Below are positions 32,320 through 43,074 of a DNA stretch of 64,000 nt, piece after piece. The first letter of the stretch is position 1, and each line of letters begins with the position of its first letter. This DNA comes from Neonectria sp. B-13 (lineage: Eukaryota; Ascomycota; Sordariomycetes; Hypocreales; Nectriaceae), in NCBI GenBank assembly GCA_002682825.1, contig NOKP01000063.1:83286-147285 (forward strand), written 5' to 3'. Under the pieces are notes generated by a model. It was not told where the DNA came from. It saw only the letters and a program-made list of their open reading frames with translations, and made no database searches. Position numbers and translations under genes: made by a program.

Positions 32320-34972
32320 CTATTCCTGCCACAAACTTGTCACCCACTCTGGCTCTTCTCGTTCGTCTTCACTCCCAACCCCAACCCATCCACTCGGCTG
32401 ATCACTGCCCAAGAACCCATTATTGCTTTCCGGTAACACCGTTTCGCCAATCCCGAGGTCCCGGGAGTTCCACCGGAAGGGGAGACAGCTCTCGAGACTC
32501 CAGTCCATCCCCTCCGCCCCCTGCAGGTGCTTGGACTGTAGTGGGGCGCTCTGCAACGGCATGCTGAGCTTGTTATTTGAGCCACGCTCGCTATTCACGT
32601 TGCCAAATGGCTGGCACAATATCATTAGGAGCTTCAGGGACAGGTTGATGCGGTCGGGTTCGGCGGTCGTCGGAACTCTTAGCATATAGGCAAGGGACGA
32701 CGGGTTTGGGGGGCTTCCAGTACTGGCTGTAGGGCGGGTGTAAGATGCCAGTTTGTCGTAGATAGGGGCGAGACAGTCTCGAAATTTGAGGGCTACTGAG
32801 TCCGTGGTGCCGCAGAAAGAGAGCACGCTGAGGCAGATGCGGGCCTGGGCGAGGTCATCTTCCCAGGATGATTGAGGGAAGTCATGTACCTGCTTTTGGG
32901 CGACGCACTGAAGGAGCACGACGCAAGAGGTATATGATTGGAAGCTGAAAGGAGAAAAAGATTAGGATCCATCAAATCGGACATTATGGGAGCGGATTGC
33001 AACTTACATAATAATCCAGCATCTTTTAAATATTCCCTCTTCTGCTTGCAACACGCCGATTATCCGGGCTGAGTGTTTCGCGGCTGTTATCGCTTGATCT
33101 ACATGGCCGAGAAACCTCTCCTCAAAGCGCTCCCAGAGAGTGTTGTTCCCATGATCAATTTCAGAAGACTGAACAACCTGTGAGACAATGCGGCGATAGA
33201 GCAGCATCCGAGTTCCAAGATAGAGGAGATGAGTAGCGAAGATGGATCGCCGAGCTTCAACGGGAAGATCTTCGCGGCCGATATTGGGGAGATGCATTTG
33301 ACTAGGAAGCTGATCATGCCAGTCCTGAAGGTCTTTGTTTACGGAATCCATTGCTTTGCAGGTTATTTCCTCGGAAGAAAGGTGCATACGCAGGATGTCG
33401 GCGTTTAGAAGGGAGATCTTAGTCATCTCCGTCTGGACAACTGTGACCCATATTGTAAGCGAAGGAAGGGAAATAGTCTATGGATTGGCTTACTGTGACT
33501 AATGTCAGATGAATGATCGCCTTCCACGTTTACAGACTGTAGTGATGTCAGTCTTAGCTCACCGAGAAAAAAGGTCTAGGTTTTATACCGAAACCACATC
33601 TCGGAAAGAGATACCACCAATCGAGACATACCCAAGAGTCGAAGAAAGCCAGCTAAACAAAGTTAGTGAATGTTAGTGAGTTCGGCCGGGGTTGTTTTGC
33701 CTCGAAAAGAACAGTAATGTTCTCCATGTCCTTCGATAGTCGATCCATTCCTCTGGGGAGAGACCCGGATAGTGATAACATTTGTCGTTTAGGTTATGCC
33801 GCCTCGCCATGGTCAGACCCACGTCTATGTAAATAGAGTTAGCTCTATTGGAAAACTGACGCCTTCCTGGAGAGAACGAGCTCACGAACCAATGTAAGCG
33901 AGTGAGACGGTTGCCTTGTCCAGGATGTTATACATGGCTAGCAGCGTGCAGGTCTTGATTGCGTCCAGTGGCTGCTCCTCCATCAAGTTTTCAAAGAAGT
34001 GCCTTGCCACATCGTAGAAGACGCCGCCCATCCCGTCCTCGAAATCGTCGGTGTTGTACTGAATCCCAACAGCTGCAACTGCAGCAAGACAGCAAATGGC
34101 AGTCTTCTGACTTAGTATAGAACAGCCATCGCTTGCAAACACATCCTCCCAGTAGCCTAAAACCTGTTCGCGGGTGAAGACATGGAATAGTGTCCCGCTG
34201 GAGCTGAAAAAGCTGGCAACCGCGGCTTGTGTAGTAGAGGCGCTGGGGATGACGAGGGAGACCAGGGATATCGGCGCATCTGCTGATAGTTCCCTCTGTG
34301 TCGGGGAGGAAGTGGGGACATGGGCCTTTCGAAGCGCACCGGCATTGATCTCTGACTCCCGTAGGAGACGGGCGATGGTGCTCTCTCGCGGTGGAGTAAG
34401 GGATCTAGGCGACTGCTCCTCAGACCCAGTCCCAACCGTGGGACTCGAGAGGCTGCTCAACCCTGGGCTGATGCCGGTGGAGTCACTGAGGCTGGGTGGT
34501 GACATGTCGTCTTTAAGGTCAAGCAAGGAGCGGACGTCGTCGGCAGAGCGGATTTGTCGTAGCAAACGGTCCGCTTCTTGGGCGGGTTTGGCCTGCAATG
34601 CAGAGAAGAGCTTCTCCAATGCTTGGAGACGCGACTTCGAAGCAGCTCTCTTCGACTGGCCCACCTGCGACTCGTAGTGACAGGACCGTACCCTGGCAAT
34701 ACAGGTTCCACATTGTGGTCGGCGGCCATCGCACTAGAGAGGCACCGAGTTAGCCCGCAACTGAGAACGAGGACGAGGGCAACCACCTTCACTTTGTTCT
34801 GACGGCAGTCCTTACAGGCCTGCCCCACGCTGCGGATTCTCTTGCCGAGCTTCTCACAGGAGGCTATGCCGCCCGGCCCCGCAACATTGTGATGCTGTGA
34901 CGACTGCTGAACAGCTGGCTGGATCGGGCGGAACGAGGAAACCATCGCGGAACATGACAAGGTGCTCGGCAC
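32320..34972 (-). CDS. Zn2Cys6 transcription factor with fungal_trans region
   Basis: Seven exons can be joined in one frame: 34972-34787, 34733-33890, 33824-33701, 33652-33589, 33536-33494, 33440-33008 and 32944-32320, giving 772 residues (763 if the second ATG at 34945 is used). The binuclear cluster is C53, C56, C63, C70, C73, C80 with DCRQNKVKCDGRRPQCGTC, followed by a coiled-coil-like RLQALEKLFSAL. The middle homology region is recognised by SLVSLVIPS, the YWEDVF segment, VGLTMARRHNL and WRTLLFFSSWLSSTLGY. The third intron (33653-33700) uses a GC donor (GAG|GCAAAA), and all others are GT-AG. It is a nuclear regulator with unknown targets. The first intron interrupts the zinc cluster after Lys62, as in many family members. 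Confidence 0.87.
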
Positions 34973-36234
34973 TGGCGTCTTGTTGGAGTACTGTCTTCAG
35001 CTCTGTGGAGGGATGTTATTTGTTCACGTATGGATGCGGCTATGGGATATCTACCCCATCATCACGTGTTTCGAAAGTATATGGCTCTTGACTCGTGCAA
35101 CTTGGCTCCAGCGGTTAGCGGCTCCAGTGTGGAGGTCTCTGCCAATCGTGAGCGCTACTGTGTGACGCCTCTGACATGATCATGACTCTCTCCTCATTCT
35201 CCTGATTACGAACAGCCAATAGGGAGGAATTACGCGAGTTTTGAATTCATTGGCGCAGCCCAAACTGTTATGGCGGGTGATCTCCCGTGCCATGTCGGCA
35301 TTCGGAGAGACTGCCTGAAAGAAGGACCCATTAGACTACTTGTCTTGGATGAATGCGTCCCATTTCTTCGCTTAACAATCATCGTCCAGCGAGCGGATAA
35401 TGACCTTTCCCAAAGTGGGACGAACCGTAAGTTTACGGTGTATCTCGACAGCTGTTGTGAGTGGTATTTCTTGCCTGGGTACCTGGCCAAGGGTCCTCGT
35501 GGTGGTCCTTTGAGCTACCCTTGCGGAGGTCAGCAACTGTGAGGGTGCCAGAGGATGGAAATCGGGGTGAGGGCTATCGCATTTCTAAGTTGTTGTCTTC
35601 AGCTGGCAATGGGGCGGAGAAGGGCTTGGACAGGGATAGCTGCAACGGTTTGCAGAGTGTTTGATGACAGGTGTGATTTGAGTTTTATCTCTCTGTGCGA
35701 AGTTGGCAATTTAGTCTTAGCGTCCTGCCACCCTCTTTTCCCCGTCTGGAAAATAACTTGGTATAAATATAACATTGCCAACTTTATTGCGCGGAATATC
35801 ATCCAGGATTGTTTCATACTTCATCAACCAAACGAGTTTGGACCTTGCCGTAATGGAAGATGTGCCCGAGACTTCACAGGCTGTATATACAGCCGTCTCT
35901 CGCCAATGGTAGGATATTGTCGAGCCTATTACATTCCCTTATTTGAACTTGACCTCGACCGAGCTTGCTACTGCTGAAGCTGACAAGCTACCAAGATCGT
36001 TAGAAAGTTTCAAAGTCAAATACGTCCGGGAGCCGCCGAGAAACCAATACGTCCGGTCTCCAAGCATGTACCTCACAATACCCTAGGCGGTATTCTAAGC
36101 GAGACATTCTTCCACTTCACCTAGATAGACGGCCTCTATCACTTTGGTTTCGAAGGTAGTGTCGATAGTACAATACTCTAACCGCAGTCACAGGATTCCA
36201 AAGACAAGTACCACTGGCTTACGCTGAGATTGTT
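34973..36234. other. Intergenic with possible coding relic
   Basis: No gene is recognised. On the minus strand at about 35230-35430 one frame with two stops (TAA, TAG) has a protein-like composition (KWDAFIQ, ANEFKT), perhaps a decayed gene, but I cannot assign it. Confidence 0.35.
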
Positions 36235-37011
36235 TCAACTTGAGCTTAATCCCGTGCTGCTGTCGGGCCGTCGGATCGAAATCCGAGACCCAGAAGAAGA
36301 AGCTCTGGAATCGCCCAGTGATTCCGAAGACAGTAAATGGGTTAAAGAGGTTCCAGGCGAGGAATGCGAGAGGTCTTTCCCATCAGTATATGACCAGGCT
36401 GTAATGAACCAATTCGCGATAAAATAGTACTTCCACTCTTGACTGTCGAGTGACTGCATGATGATGCCTTCCTGGCCGCCGCCGTTCTCTCAGTACAACC
36501 CGGGGTTCCTTGAGCAGTTCCCCTGGTTCATGTGCAGTTAGTGAACGCCTTCGCCGTTGTTGGCATAGTACTCTCCCCAGATGAACAGCGTCGAGTGCTT
36601 AAAGTCGGTCTAGTCGGCTTCAAAGAAGGCATCCAGGTCGTCAGCGTTGTCGTTGTTAGGTCCAGGCTCGTTAGTCTCGCAGATAATACTGGCGCTAATA
36701 TCCAGAAAGCCATCGTGGAGGAAGTCGAGGGGTGGGGGCCTGTGGTAGTGCTCCGGGCCGTTGAGATTTTCAAGGGCCTGAATAATACGGGCCCCAAAAG
36801 GGGTCTTTGTTGTCAGGTCGCTGGTCCAGAAGATAAGGCGATGGCCTGTGCGGTCTGCGGAATTAATGTTGATGTTGAACCGGTGGAGGCCATTGTCATC
36901 GGTGAAGCCGAGCTGGCCGTGGGAACTCCTGTGGTCATCGCCTCGGGCTTCTCTCGTGTCCCATTCGACTGGCTTAACCTTCCGGACGACGTAGGGCCCA
37001 TCTGGAGGCAT
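36235..37011 (-). pseudogene. DUF2278 (YukJ-like) protein, nonsense-broken
   Basis: A single minus frame from an ATG at 37011 carries an HRFNININS strand, IFWTSDL, a PGPNNDNADDLDAFF acidic block, FIWGEYYANNGEGVH and LHMNQGN. This order matches DUF2278 proteins (D-DLN..LD, Y.FGE, GVHDIHMNQGN). Stops interrupt it at 36610-36612 (TAG), 36538-36540 (TAA) and 36490-36492 (TGA), all explainable by C to T or G to A changes. The frame continues to a stop at 36235-36237. The molecular function of the family is not known. The copy cannot produce a whole protein. Confidence 0.75.
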
Positions 37012-37535
37012 GGGGGCGATGCGAGAGGGTTTTTAAGGATCTAACAAGGTTTTGGTAATTATAAGGGCTCTTGGTAGACGGACTCAGCTTTCGTCATGTC
37101 GCAATGTGTTGATGAGGGACATGCGGCTGATAAAAGCCGAGAGATCTATCACCACATACCACCCCGGTTGCAATTAGCATCTTTCTAGCAGTATAAATGT
37201 GTAGCTATTCATCGAGGGAGCTAAGCTTCAGGGTGGCTATCTAGACCATCTTGCGGAGCACTCTATGAGACGGTCGCTCTCCAGGCACTTAGCCGCTACT
37301 CAAGTGCTGACTTTAATCATTTCTAGGGCTGAAACCTCCGTACCTACTGATAAGAACCTAACGACGCAGAGAATCCTCAGTGATCTGGTAAGTTCCGAAC
37401 CATGGCAATTGAGCGGGATCGGCAAGCCAGTGGGGAAGGAGAAAGAGTAGGCTTTTTCAAGGTCATCACTTTTAGGAAGTACGGCTTGTATTGATCAAGA
37501 CGAGATCATAGTGATGGTGATATAAGAAAGCACGG

Positions 37536-38154
37536 ATGGAGTATTTTAGAGAGTCTGCCGACCACAAGGCGGAAGTCTCCAAGACATTCACTTTCAGCGT
37601 TGGCAATGGCTTCGGTGAACTGGCCAGGGCCTTCAACTTTGGTGCATCCTGGTCATGGACGGATTCTAAGTCAGTGGGAACTGGAATCGCGCAAGAGAAA
37701 CCGGAGGCCAACAAGAATGATTGCGGATATCGGACGTTTGTTCCTTACTATGTCACGTAAGTCTCTACTTGCTTGACTATTAGATTAGCCACAGAGGTTG
37801 ACTTACCTATGCAGCTCTTGTGGCTCCTTCACCAAAGGAGAGTACAAGACGAATGCATTTACAGGCCGAAGCTGCAATGATGTCACAACGATCGAAAACT
37901 TCTGTCAGACCACTGTGTGGAAGAATGAAAACGGCAATGCTGGAGGTCTGGCTCTCTTCGTCGCAACAGATTGCGACAAAGGCACACCACTAGGATTCTG
38001 CAAAGAAGATCCCGTCTACCTGAAACCGGGAGTTGCTCGGGACCCAAGCGTCAATGCTAACTATGTCTCCGCGCATGTCGACAATGATACGAGCAAGGGA
38101 ATCCTTGGGACGGCCCAGGCAGCTTGTGAGAGGGGCGAGTGGCCACCTGCATGA
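37536..38154 (+). CDS. Unrecognised protein, likely secreted type, 5' end uncertain
   Basis: Two exons join through a canonical intron (about 37757-37813; donor GTAAGT after TATGTCAC, acceptor ATGCAG). The first contains an alternating-polarity beta region (VSKTFTFSVGNGF, FNFGASWSWTDS); the second has several cysteines (SSCGSF, RSCNDV, NFCQTT, TDCDKG, GFCKED). Paired cysteines and the beta-rich start suggest an extracellular protein. No signal peptide is found at the ATG at 37536, so an upstream exon is probable; the stretch 37265-37450 may contribute. I cannot place the family. Confidence 0.45.
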
Positions 38155-38632
38155 GACAAGTAGACAGACGGGTCAGTTTTATCTGGTCTGGTTTACGAGA
38201 TACAGCGGATATCACTAGGGTCCTAGATATCGATTTATAGCTATTATGCTGTAGAGTGGGGTACTATAGAGGATTTATAAGGGGATCGTTGCTTATATTT
38301 GTTCTGTTCTGTATAGGGAGGACAGATGCATCGAGCTTTGGCATATAGGGGGCTGCCACTCTTTTTCCCCCTCAGACTCCTCTGAGGGTTTTTTTTTAAT
38401 GAGGGCAGTAGTTCTACATAAGCTGTTAGGACATAATTTCTACATGTCTCTTTTTACACGATATCTTTTGTCCAGAAGCCTCGTACATCGATTGGCTGGA
38501 AAATGCTGTTATACCCAGGTACCGCATCGCGTTCGTCTCATCAACCGAGCCTAGCTGGTTCATGCATAGGCTAATCCCCCAAATCCCCAACGAAACAAAT
38601 TTTCCTCCAAAGTACGACGTGTCGACCATGTA
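38155..38632. other. Intergenic, no gene recognised
   Basis: Includes a poly-T tract near 38390 just after a short GAGG/CCTC inverted pair, which could act in 3' end formation; otherwise nothing is seen. Confidence 0.4.
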
Positions 38633-38893
38633 ATGATGTTAGTGGCGTCGCAAGATACGCCTCCTTCGGCCTCACCTGCGGTAGATGGCACAGAGGCATT
38701 CAACACAGCCTTGGGTACACTTAGTAGCTGGCGTGTAAGATGTTACTATCTTGTTGTCGCGAGAAAACAACTAACTCTATCTAGGAGCGGCGGAATCGCA
38801 ACCTCAATTCTCATCTCCCCTCTTGATCTTCTGAGAACTCGACTTCAATCCGATCTATATCAACCTTCGTCCCTACCGCCTATAGGAGGATAG
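38633..38893 (+). pseudogene. Mitochondrial solute carrier fragment (Rim2-like)
   Basis: After a likely intron, the frame reads GGIATSILISPLDLLRTRLQSD. It contains the carrier signature P-x-D-x-x-[RK]-x-[RK] with the TRLQSD extension typical of pyrimidine-nucleotide carriers of the Rim2 type. A stop follows within 12 codons and none of the other five membrane helices is found. It is a relic of the first repeat only. Confidence 0.65.
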
Positions 38894-40032
38894 AGCGCAA
38901 AACTGCATCCACGAGTGATCGGCACTCCTATCCATTACATTTATGAGACATTCGATATTCTTCATTCAGGACTGATGGCCCTGTCGCCTAGTCAACTCGT
39001 TGACTTAGTCCACTTCTTGCCCAAGCCCACGTCCACTTCCGTCTGCTCTGCTCCACATTATTTTAAGTTGGGTCGTGGCGGACAATCATTCGCATGATGT
39101 AGCTAGCCAAGTCTCAGCCTAAGCCTGTATGTAAGTTCCTTGTTACCTTGTGGATCAACGTCGTTTGAATAGGAGTAGTCCTCAGCTTCCGGTCCATGAG
39201 ATCCACCTCCAAGTAGAGAAGATAATGGGGAGAAATAGGACTAAGAGACTGGTGGCGCTAGGAAGGACAAACCATGGGATCGTCCATGAAAAATACATTA
39301 GCACTGTATGTTCTATAAAGAATCAACACACCGCTCATTCATTGCCTCAGCTTAGCCCTTCCCCAGGTCCCTTCTCTTAGGGCCTGTAAACCCCGTTACA
39401 TCCCCTCTAACATCTCACATGAAGCTAATAGGGTTGATGATTAAATGAATGTTTGGGTACATGACTGACAAATGCCTACCTTCGGCGGTAAATGATACCC
39501 AGATCACATTTGCCCATTCTACATTTATGGAGTAGGTATGCACGCGGCTAAACCGGCCCGTCACGAGTTCCCGACGATACTACTCTATCGCAGATATCCG
39601 ACAGGGCGTTTCCGTGATCGACGTGAGGTATTCCAAAAGCTCAAAGTCCATCACACGTTATCCGCCTCGGTTGTTGTGATGTAACGCTACACTTGTCGCG
39701 CATAAGGGATACTTTATCGGAAAAACTGTACGAGACGCTTGTTATCCGTATCACGAGTCTAAGATGACAGCCTCCTCATCTGCGTTTCCGTGCCATGACA
39801 CCACCAACCCCGCACTTGGTGACAGCAGGTCCACTTGGAATGTTGCCCGAGTCTGGGATTCTGTGGGGAAGTAAGGCTAGACGAATTAAGATGTGGCTGG
39901 CTCAGATATATTCCGAGTATAATATCTTGTCTGACCCCGTTAAACTCCGTCTAGGGCTGTCACAGAGCAACAACGTCGCGAGCTTCTGACTTTCAAATTG
40001 CTCCGCATCGTTCCACCACAGCCCTGCCCACC
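38894..40032. other. Intergenic / upstream region of the MFS gene
   Basis: No gene is recognised. The last 200 bp are the probable promoter and 5' leader of the transporter at 40033. Confidence 0.5.
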
Positions 40033-41810
40033 ATGGCCACCAAGAGCTCCATCGAGAAGAACGACATTGATTTTCTTGATCACAAGGCTTCTCATCTTGA
40101 GGGTGCAGCCGAAGCAATCGAAATCGGTGCCTTTCGAGTGTTCGGCTTAGATCCTGAAGATGCGGATTTCTTCACCAACTACCCGGAAGAGAAGCGAAAG
40201 AAGGTCTTTCACAAGGTAAGAATCCTGTAATCGATTACAAATGAATTAATATCGACTAACAATAAACAAAGGTCGATGTTCGACTCGTTCCTGCGCTGGC
40301 ACTCCTGTATTTGATCTGCCATATCGACCGTGCGAACATCGGCAATGCCAAAATCGAGGGCATGGTCGAAGACTTAGGCATGACGGGAGTGCAATACAAC
40401 ACTGTCCTAGCTATATGTGTGTGATGTTGCGTCAGTACGTAAGGAAGTTGCTGACATCCGACATAACAGTCTTCATCCCATATGTTCTATGCGAAATTCC
40501 CAGCAACGTTCTTCTCAAGAAGTTCAAGCGCCCATCAATGTACCTCGGCATTCTTACCACCTGCTGGGGAATTATCATGACTTGCACGGGCTTGGTCCAG
40601 AGTTTCGGTGGTCTAATGACTACCCGCGTGCTTCTTGGTATTTTCGAGTCAGTCCAACCCTGTATACGACGTCTCAGCTTCCTCCGCTAACTTTACACTG
40701 CAGAGCGGGATTCTTCCCCGGTGCCATTTATCTCTGCTCGTACTGGTACATGCCGAAAGACCTGTCGGTTCGAATCTCATACTTCTACTGCGCAAGCGCC
40801 TTGTCTGGCGCGTTTTCCGGCCTGCTGGCTGCCGGTATAGCGGAGATGGACGGCGTTGGCGGACTTGAGGGCTGGCGTTGGATCTTCATTCTTGAAGGCA
40901 TCGCTACCGTCATGCTCGGCATTGGGTGTTTCTTTCTGCTGATTGACACCCCAGCTCTATCTACGCGCTGGTTAGAGCCTGAAGAAATCCGATATCTTGA
41001 GCTTTCAATGTTCATCAAGCAAGGAGGAGGGTTCCACGAGGAGAACGCCGTCCGGTGGAAGGATATCAAGATGGTTATCACAAACTGGAGGATCTACGTG
41101 CAAGCTTACTTCTTACTATGCCAATCGGCACTCTCTTACGGTATTTCTACCCCATGGTCAATCCGCGCGCACCAGTTAGCTAACTCGTGGGGTCAGGCAT
41201 AAAGTTCACGCTTCCAACCATCACCAAATCCATGGGCTTCAGCAACACGAACGCCCAACTCACATCTGCTCCTCCATACGTTGCTGCCGCAATATCGGCT
41301 ATTGTCTTTGCTAAGATTTCGGATCGCTTCTTCTGGCGAATGCCATTCGTGGTCACTCCCATGGCGATTGTTGCAGTCGCCTATTCCATCATCATCTCCC
41401 TGAATGGAGCCCTCGAAGAAAAGAAAGGCGTCGCTTACTTCTCTGTGGTCCTTGCTGTCGTCGGCATCTACCCTATCCAAGCAGCCGCGGCCTCTTGGAA
41501 CGCAAACAATATCGCCCCTTCTTCCCGACGAGCAGTCGGTATCGCCCTGATGAACTGCGTTGGCAATGTCGGCGGCATCGTGGGCAGCTTCATGTATCTT
41601 GAGAGGGAGAAGCCCAAGTATTACACAGGGTTTGGCCTCAGTTTAGCATTCGGTGCGACTGGATTAGTTGTTGCTCTCTTGCTTGAGTTGAGTTACAAGA
41701 TGGAGAATGCACGCAAGGCGAAGATTGCGGACGAGGCAAAGGCCAAGTACACTGAGGAGCAGTTGTTTGAAATGGGAGACAGGTCGCCGCTGTTTAAGCA
41801 TATCCTGTAA
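40033..41810 (+). CDS. MFS transporter, anion:cation symporter (Dal5/allantoate permease type)
   Basis: Five exons (40033-40215, 40272-40416, 40470-40647, 40704-41140, 41197-41810) with four canonical introns of 53-56 nt give 518 residues. TM1 follows VDVRLVPALALLYLICHIDR with the family motif DRANIGNAK. Next come the CEIPSNVLLKKF (TM2) and LLGIFEAGFFPGAIYL (TM4-5) blocks, and a second half with AKISDRFFWRMPF and a SWNANNIA...R.VGIAL block. This matches proton-coupled uptake carriers for small organic acids and vitamins such as allantoate, nicotinate and pantothenate. The plasma membrane is the expected location. The substrate cannot be inferred. The gene is intact, and a fragment of a related permease lies at 30957. 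Confidence 0.9.
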
Positions 41811-43074
41811 AAGTCCCGGTTGAGGAAGGGAAGTCAGCCGCTTTGTTAATGGGGTCTTCCATTCTTGTAATCCATAAGCCTCTGTCTATAAGTCAGCCAA
41901 GTTTGCCCCGGAGTGCCACTGTTCCGAGTGGCACCTCGATGCACATAAACCACGGGTCGCCCTCTTGCCGGCCCCTGCCAAGCCCTGCCAAGCCCGTCTT
42001 ACATCGTGGCATTGCCTCGTTTCTCACCCGCACGTGTTTCAAACTCGTCTGTATTCTGCTTGGTGGGGTCCCGATCCGAACTTGGCTGTCGAGGAACCAC
42101 TTGGCGTTGTCTCAGAATACCCGCAACCCTGGTCTTTTAGGACTTGGCCACGCTTATCGTCAACCTTATCCTTATTTGTGAGACAAGTTGTCCGTGGTAG
42201 TGCCCACAGTCTGACACAAAGCGTGGGATGGTTCCTGGTTTGATCGACCTACCAAGGGCCAGAGCTTCACCGACCGCTCTCAAATTCATGTCTATGCTTC
42301 ATCCGAACGTCCGCTGACAGTCCCATCTCGCAAGGCTGGACTGACATGTCGCGGTGTTCCGGTTGAGAGGGCAATCGGCCCCTGCCAAGCCGACGTTTCA
42401 GACGAGTTGACAGCGTTACAGGTTGCGACCCACCTCCGCATCGTTGGAGAGCGGTGATGCAGACGAATACTGGCCTGAATAACACCCGTCGGGCTGTTTT
42501 TGCCTGGATATTGCTAGCCCACGAGGTTTCCCTCGGCTATGCCCAAACGTCCAAGGCATGCTACTCATCACTCGCACATCCGAGAACCGACTGTCTCTCC
42601 GTATCTCTCCTTCAAGCTATTCCAGAGACCCCCGGCATGCATGACGGTAATGGTGGTGGCTGTTTTGAATCTTACACTTTTCAACGTGAGCTCGGCACCG
42701 TGTTTGCCGGGCCAAGTCTTGTCCGTCTACATCCAACTTACAAAACTCTCGTCTGCCCAGATGCTTAGTGTGAAATTGGCCCAGTCTCTCCTCTCCCCAA
42801 GTCATTCATTTCTAAGCTTTTTTGCTCTTGTGGTAACGAATCCCACACCCATTTCTGTGTTTCTAATACCCATTAATCATCTCTTTTCCAAGTGCGATCT
42901 GGCATCACCACTTCTTTTTTATTCACGCTCTCTCACGATCACGTCCACACGAGCAAGTCTCTCTCGTTCCATCGCCAACTTCACTCCTTGAAAAAAGCTC
43001 ACTCTCTTCCTGTTCCGTCCCGAATAATTCACCCCATCTTAATCAACCGCCCTCAGCCTCAGCTCCGCCCAGCC
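41811..43074. promoter_or_regulatory. Intergenic with long pyrimidine-rich leader of the repeat-protein gene
   Basis: No gene is recognised between 41811 and about 42780. From about 42780 to 43074 the DNA is rich in CT runs (CTCTCCTCTCC, TCACTCTCTTCC). Such leaders often precede strongly transcribed fungal genes. An in-frame ATG at 42892 would add 61 residues ahead of the signal peptide and is judged untranslated. Confidence 0.5.

Noticed and set aside
35230..35490. Decayed coding gene on the minus strand
   Set aside because: Protein-like composition with two stops, but no family could be recognised; kept only as a note in the intergenic entry.
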